Shown here piece after piece: positions 17,441 through 27,240 of a DNA stretch of 64,000 nucleotides. Numbering within the stretch: the first letter of the stretch is position 1; each line of letters opens with the position of its first letter. The notes below the pieces were generated by a model that saw nothing but the letters and a program-made list of their open reading frames with translations, made no database searches and was not told where the DNA came from. Source of the DNA: JSC-12 sp033764965 (lineage in GTDB: Bacteria > Cyanobacteriota > Cyanobacteriia > Leptolyngbyales > Leptolyngbyaceae); contig JANRIN010000107.1 of NCBI GenBank assembly GCA_033764965.1, positions 33,418 through 97,417 on the forward strand, in the 5' to 3' direction. Made by a program: the position numbers and the translations under genes.

Positions 17441-20400
17441 ATGGCAAAAATCTTAATTGTTGAGGATGAGACCGTTGCCGCCCAAAGTATTCAAACCTTT
17501 CTGGAAGCTTCAGCACATCAAATTCTAGCCGTTGTGGAGACTGGATCTGAGGCGATTCAACGGGCTGCCGATCTTGCTCCTGATTTAGTCCTCATGGACA
17601 TCTACTTGAGAGACGAAGTCGATGGCATTGCTGCTGCCGATCGCATTTATCAAGAACTCGGAATTCCGATCATCTTTCTCAGTGCAAACACGGAAGATTC
17701 CATCTTGCAACGAGCTGTCGCCACCAAACCTTTTGGCTACCTGGTCAAGCCCTTTAATCAAACTGAACTGATTACCGCCATCAATATCGCGTTGCAACGC
17801 CATCGTCTAGAAAAACAACTGGAGCAAACGGAGCAATGGTTGGCAACTACGCTGAACAGCATTGGGGATGGCACGATCGCGACTGATAAAAATGGAGCGA
17901 TCACGTTTATCAATCCAGTTGCGGAAGCCATCACCGGTTGGCAGCAAGGGGAAGCGTTAGGGACACCCGTGGATGTCGTGTTGAATTTAGTGGATGCGAG
18001 TACCCAGGAAGCGATCGATAATCCGCTTCTACAGGCAATGCAGGAGAATACAACAGTTACTTTGCCCGACTATTGTATTCTGCGAACCAAGCAGGGACTA
18101 GAACGGGTCATTGGGGATTCGGCTGCGCCCATCCGCGATCGCAATGGCGAGATTTTAGGCGGCATTTTAGTCTTTCAAGATATCACTACCCGCAAACAGG
18201 CAGAAGACTTGCTCTATCAGCGGGAACAAGAATTTCGAGCGCTGGTGGAAAATTCTCCCGACATCGTCGCCCGCTTCGATCCAGATCTGCGTCATCTCTA
18301 CGTCAACCCGTCGATCGAGCGGCTCACTGGAGTTCCCATGCCTGCCTTCATTGGCAAAACAAACCGGGAAATGGGGATGCCAGAAACCCTGGTGAACTTT
18401 TGGGAAGCTCAACTGCGCCAAGTCTTTGCCACAGCTCAAGAACAACAAGTTGAGTTTGAAGCCGTGACGCTGAATGGATTGCGCTATTTTCAAGCTCGCA
18501 TTGTTCCCGAACTGACGCAAGGGGGGCAGGTGGCGACGGTGCTGAGTGTGACGCGAGACATTACCGATCGTAAACAAACCGAGGAAGCCTTACGCCTGCA
18601 AGTAGAACGAGAAGAGTTGTTGGGTGTTATTACTCAACGAATTCGCGAATCCCTGGAGCTAGAAGATATTCTCAATACCGCTGTGACTGAAGTTCGGCAT
18701 TTGCTCCACGCCGATCGCGTCGTAATTTATCGCTTCGATATAAGTTGGAGCGGTTTTGTGATTGTGGAATCTCTCGCCCCCGGTTGGACTTCGATCGTTG
18801 GGCGAGAAATTTATGATCCCTGCCTCGCCACAGACACCTGTATTATTCCCTTCACCCAGGGGCGAGTGGGGGTGATTAACAATGTCGCCACCTCTGGTCT
18901 AGCCGATTGCTATGTTGATTTGCTGAATCAACTTCAGGTGCAGGCGAACCTGGTGATTCCCGTTCTCGAAGCTGATCGCCTGTGGGGGCTGATTGCAGTG
19001 CAACAATGCTCTGCGCCACGAGATTGGCAAGCGTGGGAAGTGGACTTTCTCACGCGGCTATCAACCAAACTCTCGATCGCCATCCAGCAAAGCCAGCTTT
19101 ATCAACAAACCCAAATGCTCGTTTTACGGGAGCAATCCTTAAATCGAGTGGTTCAAGCCGTTCGCAACTCCCTCGACCTGGCAACCATTTTTGATACCGC
19201 CGTTGCCGAAATTGGCGAATTGCTCCACGTAGACCAGGTTTCGATTTTGCAATACTTACCAGCCCAAAAAATTTGGGTTTACCTGGCGATTTACCATAGA
19301 AATCCTGAACAAGCCTCCACCTATCTGGGGCTGGAAGTGCCCGATGAAGGCAATCCCCACACAGCAATCTTGAAGCAGGGAGCCATTTTGCGCGTGGATG
19401 ATGCCACTACGCTGGAAGACGAATTCAGCCAAATTATGGCGCGAACCTTTCCCGGCGGTTGGTTGAATGTACCGTTGCAGGTGGGTGATACGGTTTGGGG
19501 TGCCATTAACCTGGTTCAGCATGAACAACCCTTTGTTTGGCAGGATTGGCAAGTGGAACTCACCTGCACGATCGCCGATCAACTGGCGATCGCCATCCAC
19601 CAATCCCGGCTCTATACCGAAGTTCAGCGGCTCAACGTTGATCTGGAAAGCCAGGTCTTAGAACGCACCTCCCTGTTGCAACAAGCGCTCAACTTTGAGG
19701 CATTGCTCAAACGCATCACCGATAAAGTTCGCGACTCCCTGGATGAGCAGCAGATCTTAGAAACGGCTGTCACTGAAGTTGGGCAGGGGTTAAGCCTGGA
19801 ATACTGTGGCGCAGCGATCTACAGCGCCGACCTGACCCTCGCCACCATTACGCACGAATTTACGCGATCGCCGGCATTTCGTACCACAAACCGCGAGTTT
19901 CGAGTCACAGGCGAACCCGCGTCGGACATTTATAACCAACTTTTTCAGGCACAGCATTGCCAGTTCTGCCTCGTTGGTTCAAACCCGTTGCATCCGGCTG
20001 AAACGAATCACGCGATTCTGGCGTGTCCGATTTGGGATGATCAGGATGTTTTAGGTGATATTTGGCTCTTCCGCGCAGTTGACGAAACCTACAGCGAGGC
20101 AGAAATCCGCCTGGTTGAACAAGTTGCCAATCAATGCGCGATCGCCCTGCGCCAATCTCGTCTCTACCAGGCAACTCAGGCACAGGTGACTGAACTGGAA
20201 CGGCTAAACCAGCTTAAAGATGACTTTCTCAGCACCATCTCTCACGAGTTGCGGACCCCAATGGCAAGCATCAAAATGGCGATTCAGCTTCTGGACATGG
20301 TGCTGCGTCCGCTGAATATTTTGGATGAGTCAACCCCAGCCAGTCGCTATTTCCAGATTTTGGAGCGGGAGTGCGATCGGGAAATTGCATTAATCGATAA

Positions 20401-20917
20401 TCTCCTGAAACTCTCTCGCCTGGACTCCGAAGCAGAACCCTTAACCCTGTCCACAATTGACTTAGGGATGTGGATTGGTCATGCTGTAGAACCCTTTGCC
20501 GATCGTATGCAAACCCAAGATCAAACCCTGGTACTAGATTTACCCGCTGCTTTGCCCCCCCTGACCACCGATCTTTCAGCGCTGCAACAAATTCTCAGCG
20601 AACTGCTAACCAATGCTTGCAAATATTCTCCCAGCGGCAGTACAATCACCATCTTTGCCAGAGCCACCCAAACCACTCTCCAGGTTGGCATTACAAACAC
20701 AGGAGTTGAAATTCCAGCAGCCGAATTCTCTCGGATCTTTGATAAGTTCTATCGCATCCCCAACCCTGACCCGTGGCGCTATGAAGGAACTGGCATTGGG
20801 TTAGCCCTGGTCAAAAAGCTGGTGGCGCATCTGGGTGCAACGATCGCGGTTGCCAGCCGCCCCGAACAAACCACTTTTACAGTAACCTTTCCCTTAGATG
20901 CAAGGAGTGAGGCGTAG
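17441..20917 (+). CDS. hybrid sensor histidine kinase: REC-PAS-PAS-GAF-GAF-GAF-HisKA-HATPase, cyanobacteriochrome-like
   Basis: 1158 residues from ATG 17441; an extension to 17249 has no recognisable domain. Order: receiver (1-125, phospho-acceptor Asp53 in LMDIYL, Lys103), PAS (130-255), PAS (262-380), GAF1 (390-556), GAF2 (561-726), GAF3 (745-910), HisKA (925-995, His935 in STISHELRTP) and HATPase (1045-1158, N-box LLTNACKYS). GAF1 resembles cyanobacteriochrome bilin domains: Cys490 in DCYVDLL sits where the bilin-linking Cys lies, followed by QVQANLVIPVL, WGLIAVQQC and PRDW; Cys461 in DPCL sits where the DXCF Cys lies, 29 residues earlier. No membrane helix is seen. A light-sensing cytosolic kinase is inferred. 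The stop is four bases before anmK. Confidence 0.9.
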   Translation: MAKILIVEDETVAAQSIQTFLEASAHQILAVVETGSEAIQRAADLAPDLVLMDIYLRDEVDGIAAADRIYQELGIPIIFLSANTEDSILQRAVATKPFGYLVKPFNQTELITAINIALQRHRLEKQLEQTEQWLATTLNSIGDGTIATDKNGAITFINPVAEAITGWQQGEALGTPVDVVLNLVDASTQEAIDNPLLQAMQENTTVTLPDYCILRTKQGLERVIGDSAAPIRDRNGEILGGILVFQDITTRKQAEDLLYQREQEFRALVENSPDIVARFDPDLRHLYVNPSIERLTGVPMPAFIGKTNREMGMPETLVNFWEAQLRQVFATAQEQQVEFEAVTLNGLRYFQARIVPELTQGGQVATVLSVTRDITDRKQTEEALRLQVEREELLGVITQRIRESLELEDILNTAVTEVRHLLHADRVVIYRFDISWSGFVIVESLAPGWTSIVGREIYDPCLATDTCIIPFTQGRVGVINNVATSGLADCYVDLLNQLQVQANLVIPVLEADRLWGLIAVQQCSAPRDWQAWEVDFLTRLSTKLSIAIQQSQLYQQTQMLVLREQSLNRVVQAVRNSLDLATIFDTAVAEIGELLHVDQVSILQYLPAQKIWVYLAIYHRNPEQASTYLGLEVPDEGNPHTAILKQGAILRVDDATTLEDEFSQIMARTFPGGWLNVPLQVGDTVWGAINLVQHEQPFVWQDWQVELTCTIADQLAIAIHQSRLYTEVQRLNVDLESQVLERTSLLQQALNFEALLKRITDKVRDSLDEQQILETAVTEVGQGLSLEYCGAAIYSADLTLATITHEFTRSPAFRTTNREFRVTGEPASDIYNQLFQAQHCQFCLVGSNPLHPAETNHAILACPIWDDQDVLGDIWLFRAVDETYSEAEIRLVEQVANQCAIALRQSRLYQATQAQVTELERLNQLKDDFLSTISHELRTPMASIKMAIQLLDMVLRPLNILDESTPASRYFQILERECDREIALIDNLLKLSRLDSEAEPLTLSTIDLGMWIGHAVEPFADRMQTQDQTLVLDLPAALPPLTTDLSALQQILSELLTNACKYSPSGSTITIFARATQTTLQVGITNTGVEIPAAEFSRIFDKFYRIPNPDPWRYEGTGIGLALVKKLVAHLGATIAVASRPEQTTFTVTFPLDARSEA

Positions 20918-20921
20918 GGTA

Positions 20922-22133
20922 ATGCTTGTAATTGGCTTAATCAGTGGCACCTCTGTCGATGGGATTGATGCCGCCCTGGTTGATATCTCAGGGTCAACCA
21001 ACGATCTCAACGCTCAACTGATCAACGGACAAACCTTTCCTTATCCAGAGGCACTGCGGCAACAGATTTTGGCAGTGTGTGGCGGAGCTCCTTTGTCAAT
21101 GGCGGCTCTGGCTGAACTGGATGAGGCGATCGCCACTCAATTTGCCAACGCCGCGATCGCCATTCAGCAAAACCATCCCGCGCCTGAACTGATTGGTTCT
21201 CACGGACAAACCGTGTTTCATCGCCCCTTTAAGCAGGCGGCAGGCACAACCACCAATTCCTACGCCTTTTCTAGCGCCCACCCCCACCCCCCAACCCCTC
21301 GTCCCCCTTCCCTTGCCTACAGCCTGCAACTGGGGCGGGGGGAACTGATCGCCCATCTCACAGGCATCACCACGATTACGAACTTTCGGGCAGCAGACAT
21401 TGCCGCTGGGGGAGAAGGTGCGCCGATGGTGCCTAAAATTGACGCTTATTTGTTGGGGGATTTGCACAAGTCCTGTTGTGTGCAAAACATCGGGGGGATT
21501 GGTAATGTGGCTTATCTGCCAGCCCGTAGCCGCGATCGCTGGGAACAGCACGTTTTAGGCTGGGATACGGGACCGGGAAATAGCTTACTGGATTTAGCCG
21601 TGCATCATCTCACCCAAGGCGCACAAACCTACGACCCCAATGGCAACTGGGCAGCCACCGGGCAACCCTGCACCGCGCTGGTCGATCAATGGTTGCAACA
21701 ACCCTACTTTCGCCAACCTCCGCCCAAATCGACTGGACGCGAACTGTTTGGCGAGGCTTACTTACACGATCGCCTGCAAGACTGCCATGCCCACGGAGTT
21801 ACCCAGCCTGAAAATATCCTGGCAACCCTGACAGACTTCACCGCCGCTTCGATCGCCCATAGTTATCGCGCCTATCTCCCGCAACCACCCGATCATGTTC
21901 TCTTGTGTGGCGGTGGCAGCAAAAATGACTACTTGCGGCAACGGATTCAGCATCATTTGCCAGAACTCCCCATCCTCACCACCACCGAAGCCGGAGTCAA
22001 CGCCGATTTCAAAGAAGCGATCGCCTTTGCCGTGCTTGCCTACTGGCGCATCCACAACATCCCTGGCAACCTCCCCAGCGTCACTGGCGCACGGCAAGAA
22101 ATGTTGTTGGGGGAGGTTCATCAGCCCTGGTGA
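20922..22133 (+). CDS. anmK: anhydro-N-acetylmuramic acid kinase AnmK
   Basis: 403 residues from ATG 20922, four bases after the kinase stop. Family motifs: GLISGTSVDGIDAALVDI at the N-terminus, GSHGQTVFHRP, NFRAADIAAGGEGAP, NIGGIGNVAYLP, GWDTGPGNSLLDLA and LCGGGSKNDYL. It phosphorylates and opens anhydroMurNAc during cell-wall recycling, giving MurNAc 6-phosphate. Oddity: a Pro/His-rich insert (HPHPPTPRPPS, residues about 119-130) encoded by C-rich repeat DNA interrupts the region between the HGQT motif and GRGELIAHLTG. It lies on a surface loop by inference. Confidence 0.93.
   Translation: MLVIGLISGTSVDGIDAALVDISGSTNDLNAQLINGQTFPYPEALRQQILAVCGGAPLSMAALAELDEAIATQFANAAIAIQQNHPAPELIGSHGQTVFHRPFKQAAGTTTNSYAFSSAHPHPPTPRPPSLAYSLQLGRGELIAHLTGITTITNFRAADIAAGGEGAPMVPKIDAYLLGDLHKSCCVQNIGGIGNVAYLPARSRDRWEQHVLGWDTGPGNSLLDLAVHHLTQGAQTYDPNGNWAATGQPCTALVDQWLQQPYFRQPPPKSTGRELFGEAYLHDRLQDCHAHGVTQPENILATLTDFTAASIAHSYRAYLPQPPDHVLLCGGGSKNDYLRQRIQHHLPELPILTTTEAGVNADFKEAIAFAVLAYWRIHNIPGNLPSVTGARQEMLLGEVHQPW
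21278..21312. repeat. C-rich heptamer-type repeat inside anmK
   Basis: CCCACCCCCACCCCCCAACCCC and a following CCCCCTTCCC form a stretch of pure C/A-rich repeat in an otherwise ordinary coding region. It encodes the Pro/His-rich loop of AnmK in frame. Confidence 0.65.
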
Positions 22134-22220
22134 GCAGGCAGGAGGGGCAAGGGGCGCGGATTAAATAAAATCGAATGAGAATTGCTGCGTTTTTCGCTTT
22201 TCCTCGCCCCATCCCGATCA

Positions 22221-22736
22221 ATGCGTGATAGCATTGTTTACCGATTAAACCAGCATGGCGAAGCATCGTCGAAGCAAGGGATTAACGCTGTGGCTCACAC
22301 CTTTTTAATTCAGCCAGGACGCTGGACAATGCAAGGGCACTGGTTAGAACGAAACGGGATGCCAATCTCTGTAATGGGTAAAACCCTGGTGGCATGGAGC
22401 CGAGACGATTGGTTCACGATGGTGACAAAGCTGATTTTCCCTGGTAGCGATCGCGAAGAAATTTCTCTCCAATATCGAGGACGGCTGGACATAGGAGAGC
22501 GGCAATACACCTTTGTGCTGCAACATAGTTTGTTGGGGCGAGTCGAAGGGGAAGGCTGGGTAGCTCAAGATTCGATCGTCCAGCGCTATTGGGTATTGGG
22601 CGATCGCCAACGTCGCAGCGGATTTGAAACCCTGTATCGGGTTGATGAAAACAGCTACTACTTATCGAGCGGCATTATGGCAGGGCACTACCTCACCAGT
22701 ACGATGGAAGCCACGGTCGAACGCCAATTAGAATAA
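22221..22736 (+). CDS. conserved cyanobacterial protein of unknown function
   Basis: 171 residues from ATG 22221; a TTG at 22182 would add 13 unlikely residues. No signal peptide or membrane helix. The sequence has alternating hydrophobic and polar residues (RWTMQGHWLERNG, EISLQYRGRLDIG, EGWVAQDSIVQRYWVLG), suggesting an all-beta fold. Codon use is normal for the window, so it is likely a real gene. It lies between anmK and a Ser/Thr kinase on the same strand. No function is proposed. Confidence 0.75.
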   Translation: MRDSIVYRLNQHGEASSKQGINAVAHTFLIQPGRWTMQGHWLERNGMPISVMGKTLVAWSRDDWFTMVTKLIFPGSDREEISLQYRGRLDIGERQYTFVLQHSLLGRVEGEGWVAQDSIVQRYWVLGDRQRRSGFETLYRVDENSYYLSSGIMAGHYLTSTMEATVERQLE

Positions 22737-22825
22737 ACTCGTGGTCTTACTCATTCCCTCCTGCCCAGATCACAGATTTCCGATCCAGTGAGTAGCTAGA
22801 ATAGCCCTACGGGAATACTGATCGT

Positions 22826-24379
22826 ATGACAACAGACGACCCTAACATTGGACGTTTGATAGCCAATCGCTACCATCTTGTTGAGTTGGTAGGCAAAGGA
22901 GCTATGGGACGGGTATATCGCGCTGAGGACGTGCTCCTGGGTAGCATTATCGCTGTCAAGTTTCTGGTGGTTTCCCTAGCCGATCGGATGCGTGAACGGT
23001 TCCGCACCGAAGCTCGCACCTGTGCCCAGTTAGGACAAAAAAGCCTCCATATTGTTCGCGTCACCGACTATGGCGTAAACGATGACAACATTCCTTTTTA
23101 TGTAATGGAGTATTTGCAGGGGGAAAGTTTGAGTGATGTGATCAGTGCTCAAGCCCTGCCACTACCCCGATTTTTGAGTTTAGCGCGGCAAATTTGTTTA
23201 GGCTTGCAATGCGCTCACCAGGGCATTTTGATTGAGGGGCAACTCTGTCCGATCATTCATCGCGACATCAAACCCAGCAACATCCTGGTCAGCCATGACT
23301 CTGGTTTTGGGGAACTGGTGAAAGTGCTGGATTTTGGCATTGCTAAGTTGCTGCAAGAAGACAGCGGACAAACCAACTCCTTCATGGGAACCCTGCCCTA
23401 CTCCTCCCCCGAACAAATGGAAGGGCAAGACCTGGATCCGCGATCGGACATTTACAGCTTTGGCATCATGATGTTCGAGATGCTAACGAACAAAATGCCC
23501 CTGCAAGCCGAAACACACACCTTTGGCAGTTGGTATAAGGCGCACCATTTTCAGCCACCCCGCACCTTTGATTCCGTCAATCCAGCCCTGAAGCTGCCCA
23601 AAGCCCTTGAAGGGCTAGTGATGGCTTGCCTGGAGAAAAAACCAGCAAACCGCCCCCAATCCGTAGCGGAAATCCTCAAGGCATTGGTGCCCCTGGAAGA
23701 ACGCTACAGCCCCGGTCGCCAGATTAGTTCTCGCATTGGAGAAGCGCTGGCACGTCAATATCAGGTTGAAGAACACAGAACTCAAACATCGTCTAAGTCT
23801 CTGCTAGAGGAGATTTACCAGGTTGCCACCTGGCCCAAAGACAAACCGATCGCCCAAATTGTGTTTCCCCAGGTGTATGCACGGGGCAGCGAAAAAGTGA
23901 TGACGATTTGGGTGATGTTGCCGGAGCCAGAAATCCATAGCTTGCAAATCAACCGTTTGTATAACCGCATCTACAAAAACTTCCTGTGTACGATGTCGCC
24001 GCACCCGATGGTGTTATGGATTACCGCCCTCTACAACCGCTTTCACAGCAAGGAAAACGGTCCTCGCTGGCTGCGATGCAGTTTGGATCTAAAGACACCC
24101 CAGGGACAAGCCATGATTCGGCTGCTGGCAAAAAACGAATCCTTTCAAATTCTGCTGTTTGCCCTGGATAAACCCCATCAATGCGCCCATGTGATTAACG
24201 TGCCCCTGCATCGATCGCAGTGTTCCATGCTAGAACAATGGGCGATCGTGGCACAATCAACCCCCTCCGTAGACTCGCCCACAACCAGCAAAAATATGTT
24301 GCAAGCGGAGTTTGAAAACCACAAACCCCGAATTGTGGAAGAGTTAGAAAAAACAGACGAGCATCCTTCTTGGGGATAA
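22826..24379 (+). CDS. serine/threonine protein kinase
   Basis: 517 residues. Residues 16-290 are a Hanks-type kinase: glycine loop GKGAMGRV, Lys45 in IAVKFL, catalytic HRDIKPSN (Asp147), DFGIAK (169-174), a GTLPYSSPEQ activation segment and DPRSDIYSFG. All catalytic residues are present. The C-terminal 220 residues have no membrane helix and no domain I recognise; similar extensions are seen in cyanobacterial kinases. ATG 22826 begins directly after a stop-rich leader. Substrate unknown. Confidence 0.92.
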   Translation: MTTDDPNIGRLIANRYHLVELVGKGAMGRVYRAEDVLLGSIIAVKFLVVSLADRMRERFRTEARTCAQLGQKSLHIVRVTDYGVNDDNIPFYVMEYLQGESLSDVISAQALPLPRFLSLARQICLGLQCAHQGILIEGQLCPIIHRDIKPSNILVSHDSGFGELVKVLDFGIAKLLQEDSGQTNSFMGTLPYSSPEQMEGQDLDPRSDIYSFGIMMFEMLTNKMPLQAETHTFGSWYKAHHFQPPRTFDSVNPALKLPKALEGLVMACLEKKPANRPQSVAEILKALVPLEERYSPGRQISSRIGEALARQYQVEEHRTQTSSKSLLEEIYQVATWPKDKPIAQIVFPQVYARGSEKVMTIWVMLPEPEIHSLQINRLYNRIYKNFLCTMSPHPMVLWITALYNRFHSKENGPRWLRCSLDLKTPQGQAMIRLLAKNESFQILLFALDKPHQCAHVINVPLHRSQCSMLEQWAIVAQSTPSVDSPTTSKNMLQAEFENHKPRIVEELEKTDEHPSWG

Positions 24380-24543
24380 AGAAAAACACCATCGTTTCTT
24401 TAGGGATATCAAGACTCATTCGTCCCTGGCAAATGAAATCACGCCGATCATTCGGTACAGTGTCAACCCGTTCCTTTTTGTGAGAAAGTAGTAGTCTTGT
24501 TTCTCAGTTAGGTATCATTTTCCAAGCAGAATGATGTATAGGA

Positions 24544-26772
24544 ATGGTTGCCAGCCCCTCGTCCCCTCAGTTCCCATCGCTTGAAAGTGCTTTGAAGCAC
24601 TACTTTGGCTACGACAGCTTTCGCCCAGGGCAACGCCAGATTGTTGAAAAAGCTTTGCAGAACCGGGATCAACTGGTGGTGATGCCCACTGGAGGCGGAA
24701 AATCGTTGTGCTATCAGTTACCTGCACTGCTAAAACCGGGGTTGACGATCGTGGTGTCGCCCCTAATCGCCCTGATGCAAGATCAGGTTCAGGCATTGCA
24801 AGATAACGGGATTGCTGCCACTTTTTTGAATAGCAGCCTGAATGGGACAGAATTGCGGGAGCGGGAACGCGCTATTTTGGAGGGTGAAACTAAGCTAGTG
24901 TACGTGGCACCGGAACGGTTGTTGAACGAGGGAATGCTGGCGGGTTGGATATCTCAGGTTTATGTGGCAGCGATCTCGATCGACGAAGCCCACTGCGTTT
25001 CTGAATGGGGGCACGATTTTCGTCCAGAATATCGCCAACTACGGCAACTACGGCAATGGTTCTCTAATGTGCCGATCATGGCGCTCACCGCCACTGCCAC
25101 TGAGCGAGTTCGCCAGGATATCATTACCCAGCTTGAACTACACGAGCCATTTCTACACAACACCAGTTTTAATCGTCCCAATTTGTACTACGAAGTTCGC
25201 ACCAAACACAAACAGTCTTACCGAGAATTGGTGCAACTCATTCGGCAGCAAGAAGGCGCATCTGGAATTGTTTACTGTCTCAGCCGCAAGCGCGTAGATG
25301 AATTGACCAACCGACTACAACTTGATGGCATTTCTGCTTTGCCCTACCACGCTGGCATGGATAATAAAACGCGGGCTGAAAATCAAAGCCGTTTCATTCG
25401 GGATGATGTGCAGGTGATGGTGGCGACGATCGCCTTTGGCATGGGCATCAATAAGCCGGATGTGCGGTTTGTGGTGCACTACGATCTGCCGCGTAATATC
25501 GAAGGTTACTACCAAGAATCGGGTCGGGCAGGGCGAGATGGAGAACTGGCTCATTGTGCCCTGTTTTTCGGGGCAGGCGATATTAAAACGGTCGAGTTTT
25601 TAATTAGCCAAAAAGTGGATCCTGCGACGGGAGAACCGCTGGAAGATGAACAGCGGATTGCCATGCAACAATTGCGCCGCGTGATCGACTACGCTCAGGC
25701 AACGGAATGTCGTCGGATTATTCAATTAGGCTACTTTGGCGAATCTTTTCCTGGTCATTGTGATAACTGCGATAACTGCCGCCATCCTAAACCGATCGAA
25801 GATTGGACAATCGAAGCACAGAAGTTTTTGTCCTGTGTGGCACGAGTGCGCGAACGCTTTGGGATGAATTACGTGATTGATGTGTTGCGCGGTTCCAAAA
25901 GCCAACGCATTCTGCAAAATGGGCACGATCGCCTCTCAACCTACAGCATTGGCAAAGATCGCAGTGCAGAAGAGTGGAAGATGCTGGCACGATCGCTGGT
26001 ACATCAGGGCTTGATGGACGAAACCACAGATGGTTATTCGATCTTGCAACTGAACGAGTTGAGTTGGGAAGTGTTGCGAAAACAACGCACTGTGGCGATC
26101 GCCGTTTTGCCCAAACCTGGCTCCCCAGCATTAGTGCAGACTTCCACTCAAGATACGGAACTGGTCGAAGAATTGTTGCAACGCTTGCAAAAACTCCGCA
26201 AACGTTTAGCAGATGAACAAGCCGTGCCTCCCTACGTGGTGTTTCAAAATGCCAGCCTGCGAGAAATGGCAGAAAAACAACCCCTGACCAACACGCGATT
26301 TTCAGAGATTTCTGGCGTTGGCAGTCGCAAGTTAGAACAGTACGGCACTGTATTTCTGGCAGAGATTCGCGCCTTTCGGCAAGAAAAAGGATTAACCCTG
26401 GAGAGCCAGCCTCAAGGAACAGGGATATCTTTGCGATCGAACTCCACCGATGCGATCGCCCTTTATCCATCGGATACGCATTTGCTCACCTTCAAACTCT
26501 ATCAACAAGGGCTAAAACCCTTTGAAATTGCCGAGCAACGTAATTTGCGCCTCAGTACGATCACATCTCACTTGGCAGAACTCATTGAAATCGGATACGA
26601 AATTCCCCTCGATACTCTTGTGCTTCCAGCCCGTCAGGAGAAGATTGTGGCGGCAATTAAAGCCGTTGGAGCCGACTCTCGCCGTCAAATTCGTGATTAT
26701 TTGGGTGAAATGTTTGGGTACGACGAAATCAATCTCGTTGTTGCCTGGTGGCGGCGGAATAATTTGAATTAA
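24544..26772 (+). CDS. recQ: ATP-dependent DNA helicase RecQ
   Basis: 742 residues. Motif I MPTGGGKSLCYQ, motif II DEAH followed by CVSEWGHDFRPEY (the aromatic-rich loop), motif VI QESGRAGRDG, then the RecQ-Ct zinc cluster (CRRI...CDNCDNC), a winged helix, and an HRDC domain near 545-620 (AEKQPLTNTRFSEISGVG). A C-terminal helix-turn-helix-like part follows (residues 650-742), as in many bacterial RecQ proteins. It unwinds DNA 3' to 5' in recombination and replication repair. Length is on the long side of the family range. Confidence 0.95.
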   Translation: MVASPSSPQFPSLESALKHYFGYDSFRPGQRQIVEKALQNRDQLVVMPTGGGKSLCYQLPALLKPGLTIVVSPLIALMQDQVQALQDNGIAATFLNSSLNGTELRERERAILEGETKLVYVAPERLLNEGMLAGWISQVYVAAISIDEAHCVSEWGHDFRPEYRQLRQLRQWFSNVPIMALTATATERVRQDIITQLELHEPFLHNTSFNRPNLYYEVRTKHKQSYRELVQLIRQQEGASGIVYCLSRKRVDELTNRLQLDGISALPYHAGMDNKTRAENQSRFIRDDVQVMVATIAFGMGINKPDVRFVVHYDLPRNIEGYYQESGRAGRDGELAHCALFFGAGDIKTVEFLISQKVDPATGEPLEDEQRIAMQQLRRVIDYAQATECRRIIQLGYFGESFPGHCDNCDNCRHPKPIEDWTIEAQKFLSCVARVRERFGMNYVIDVLRGSKSQRILQNGHDRLSTYSIGKDRSAEEWKMLARSLVHQGLMDETTDGYSILQLNELSWEVLRKQRTVAIAVLPKPGSPALVQTSTQDTELVEELLQRLQKLRKRLADEQAVPPYVVFQNASLREMAEKQPLTNTRFSEISGVGSRKLEQYGTVFLAEIRAFRQEKGLTLESQPQGTGISLRSNSTDAIALYPSDTHLLTFKLYQQGLKPFEIAEQRNLRLSTITSHLAELIEIGYEIPLDTLVLPARQEKIVAAIKAVGADSRRQIRDYLGEMFGYDEINLVVAWWRRNNLN

Positions 26773-27240
26773 AACTGTTCTCAGTGTTTTCACGGATTGG
26801 CGAACCCCAATTGGTGAAGAATGCCTCATCCTTTAGGAGTAGATCCCACTAACTTCATCATTCTCTTACAAGATTACAAATTTTTCATGAGATTTCCTGA
26901 CTCACTGCTTCTACTCTCCGTGAACTCACTTAGACTTGTCCTCAATACTACAAGAATCTATAGACCTCTCTCGTCTGCTTTCTTATAGCCATCACCAAGC
27001 TCAACATCCGTTGATGAGGGTACAGGTGATATTTTTTATACTCAGTCTATCCATTCAGTGTTTCGTCTTGTAGTCAAAAGTTTACTGGTTCCATCTCTTT
27101 AGAAAAGTCTTCTCTCAAGCAGAGTCCACTATAGAGTGCTGCTTAGTTTGGTCTAATTGAGTTTTTCTAAAACGCTTGTGTGGTCTTTATCAGGGTACAG
27201 TTTGTCAATTCGCGCCTGTCTGCCCACTTAAAGGTGTTTC
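26773..27240. other. intergenic region before the GT2 gene
   Basis: 468 bases, AT-richer than the coding flanks and with many stops in all frames. No gene, tRNA or strong hairpin was seen. AAAGGTG about eight bases before ATG 27241 is the probable ribosome site of the glycosyltransferase. Confidence 0.5.
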
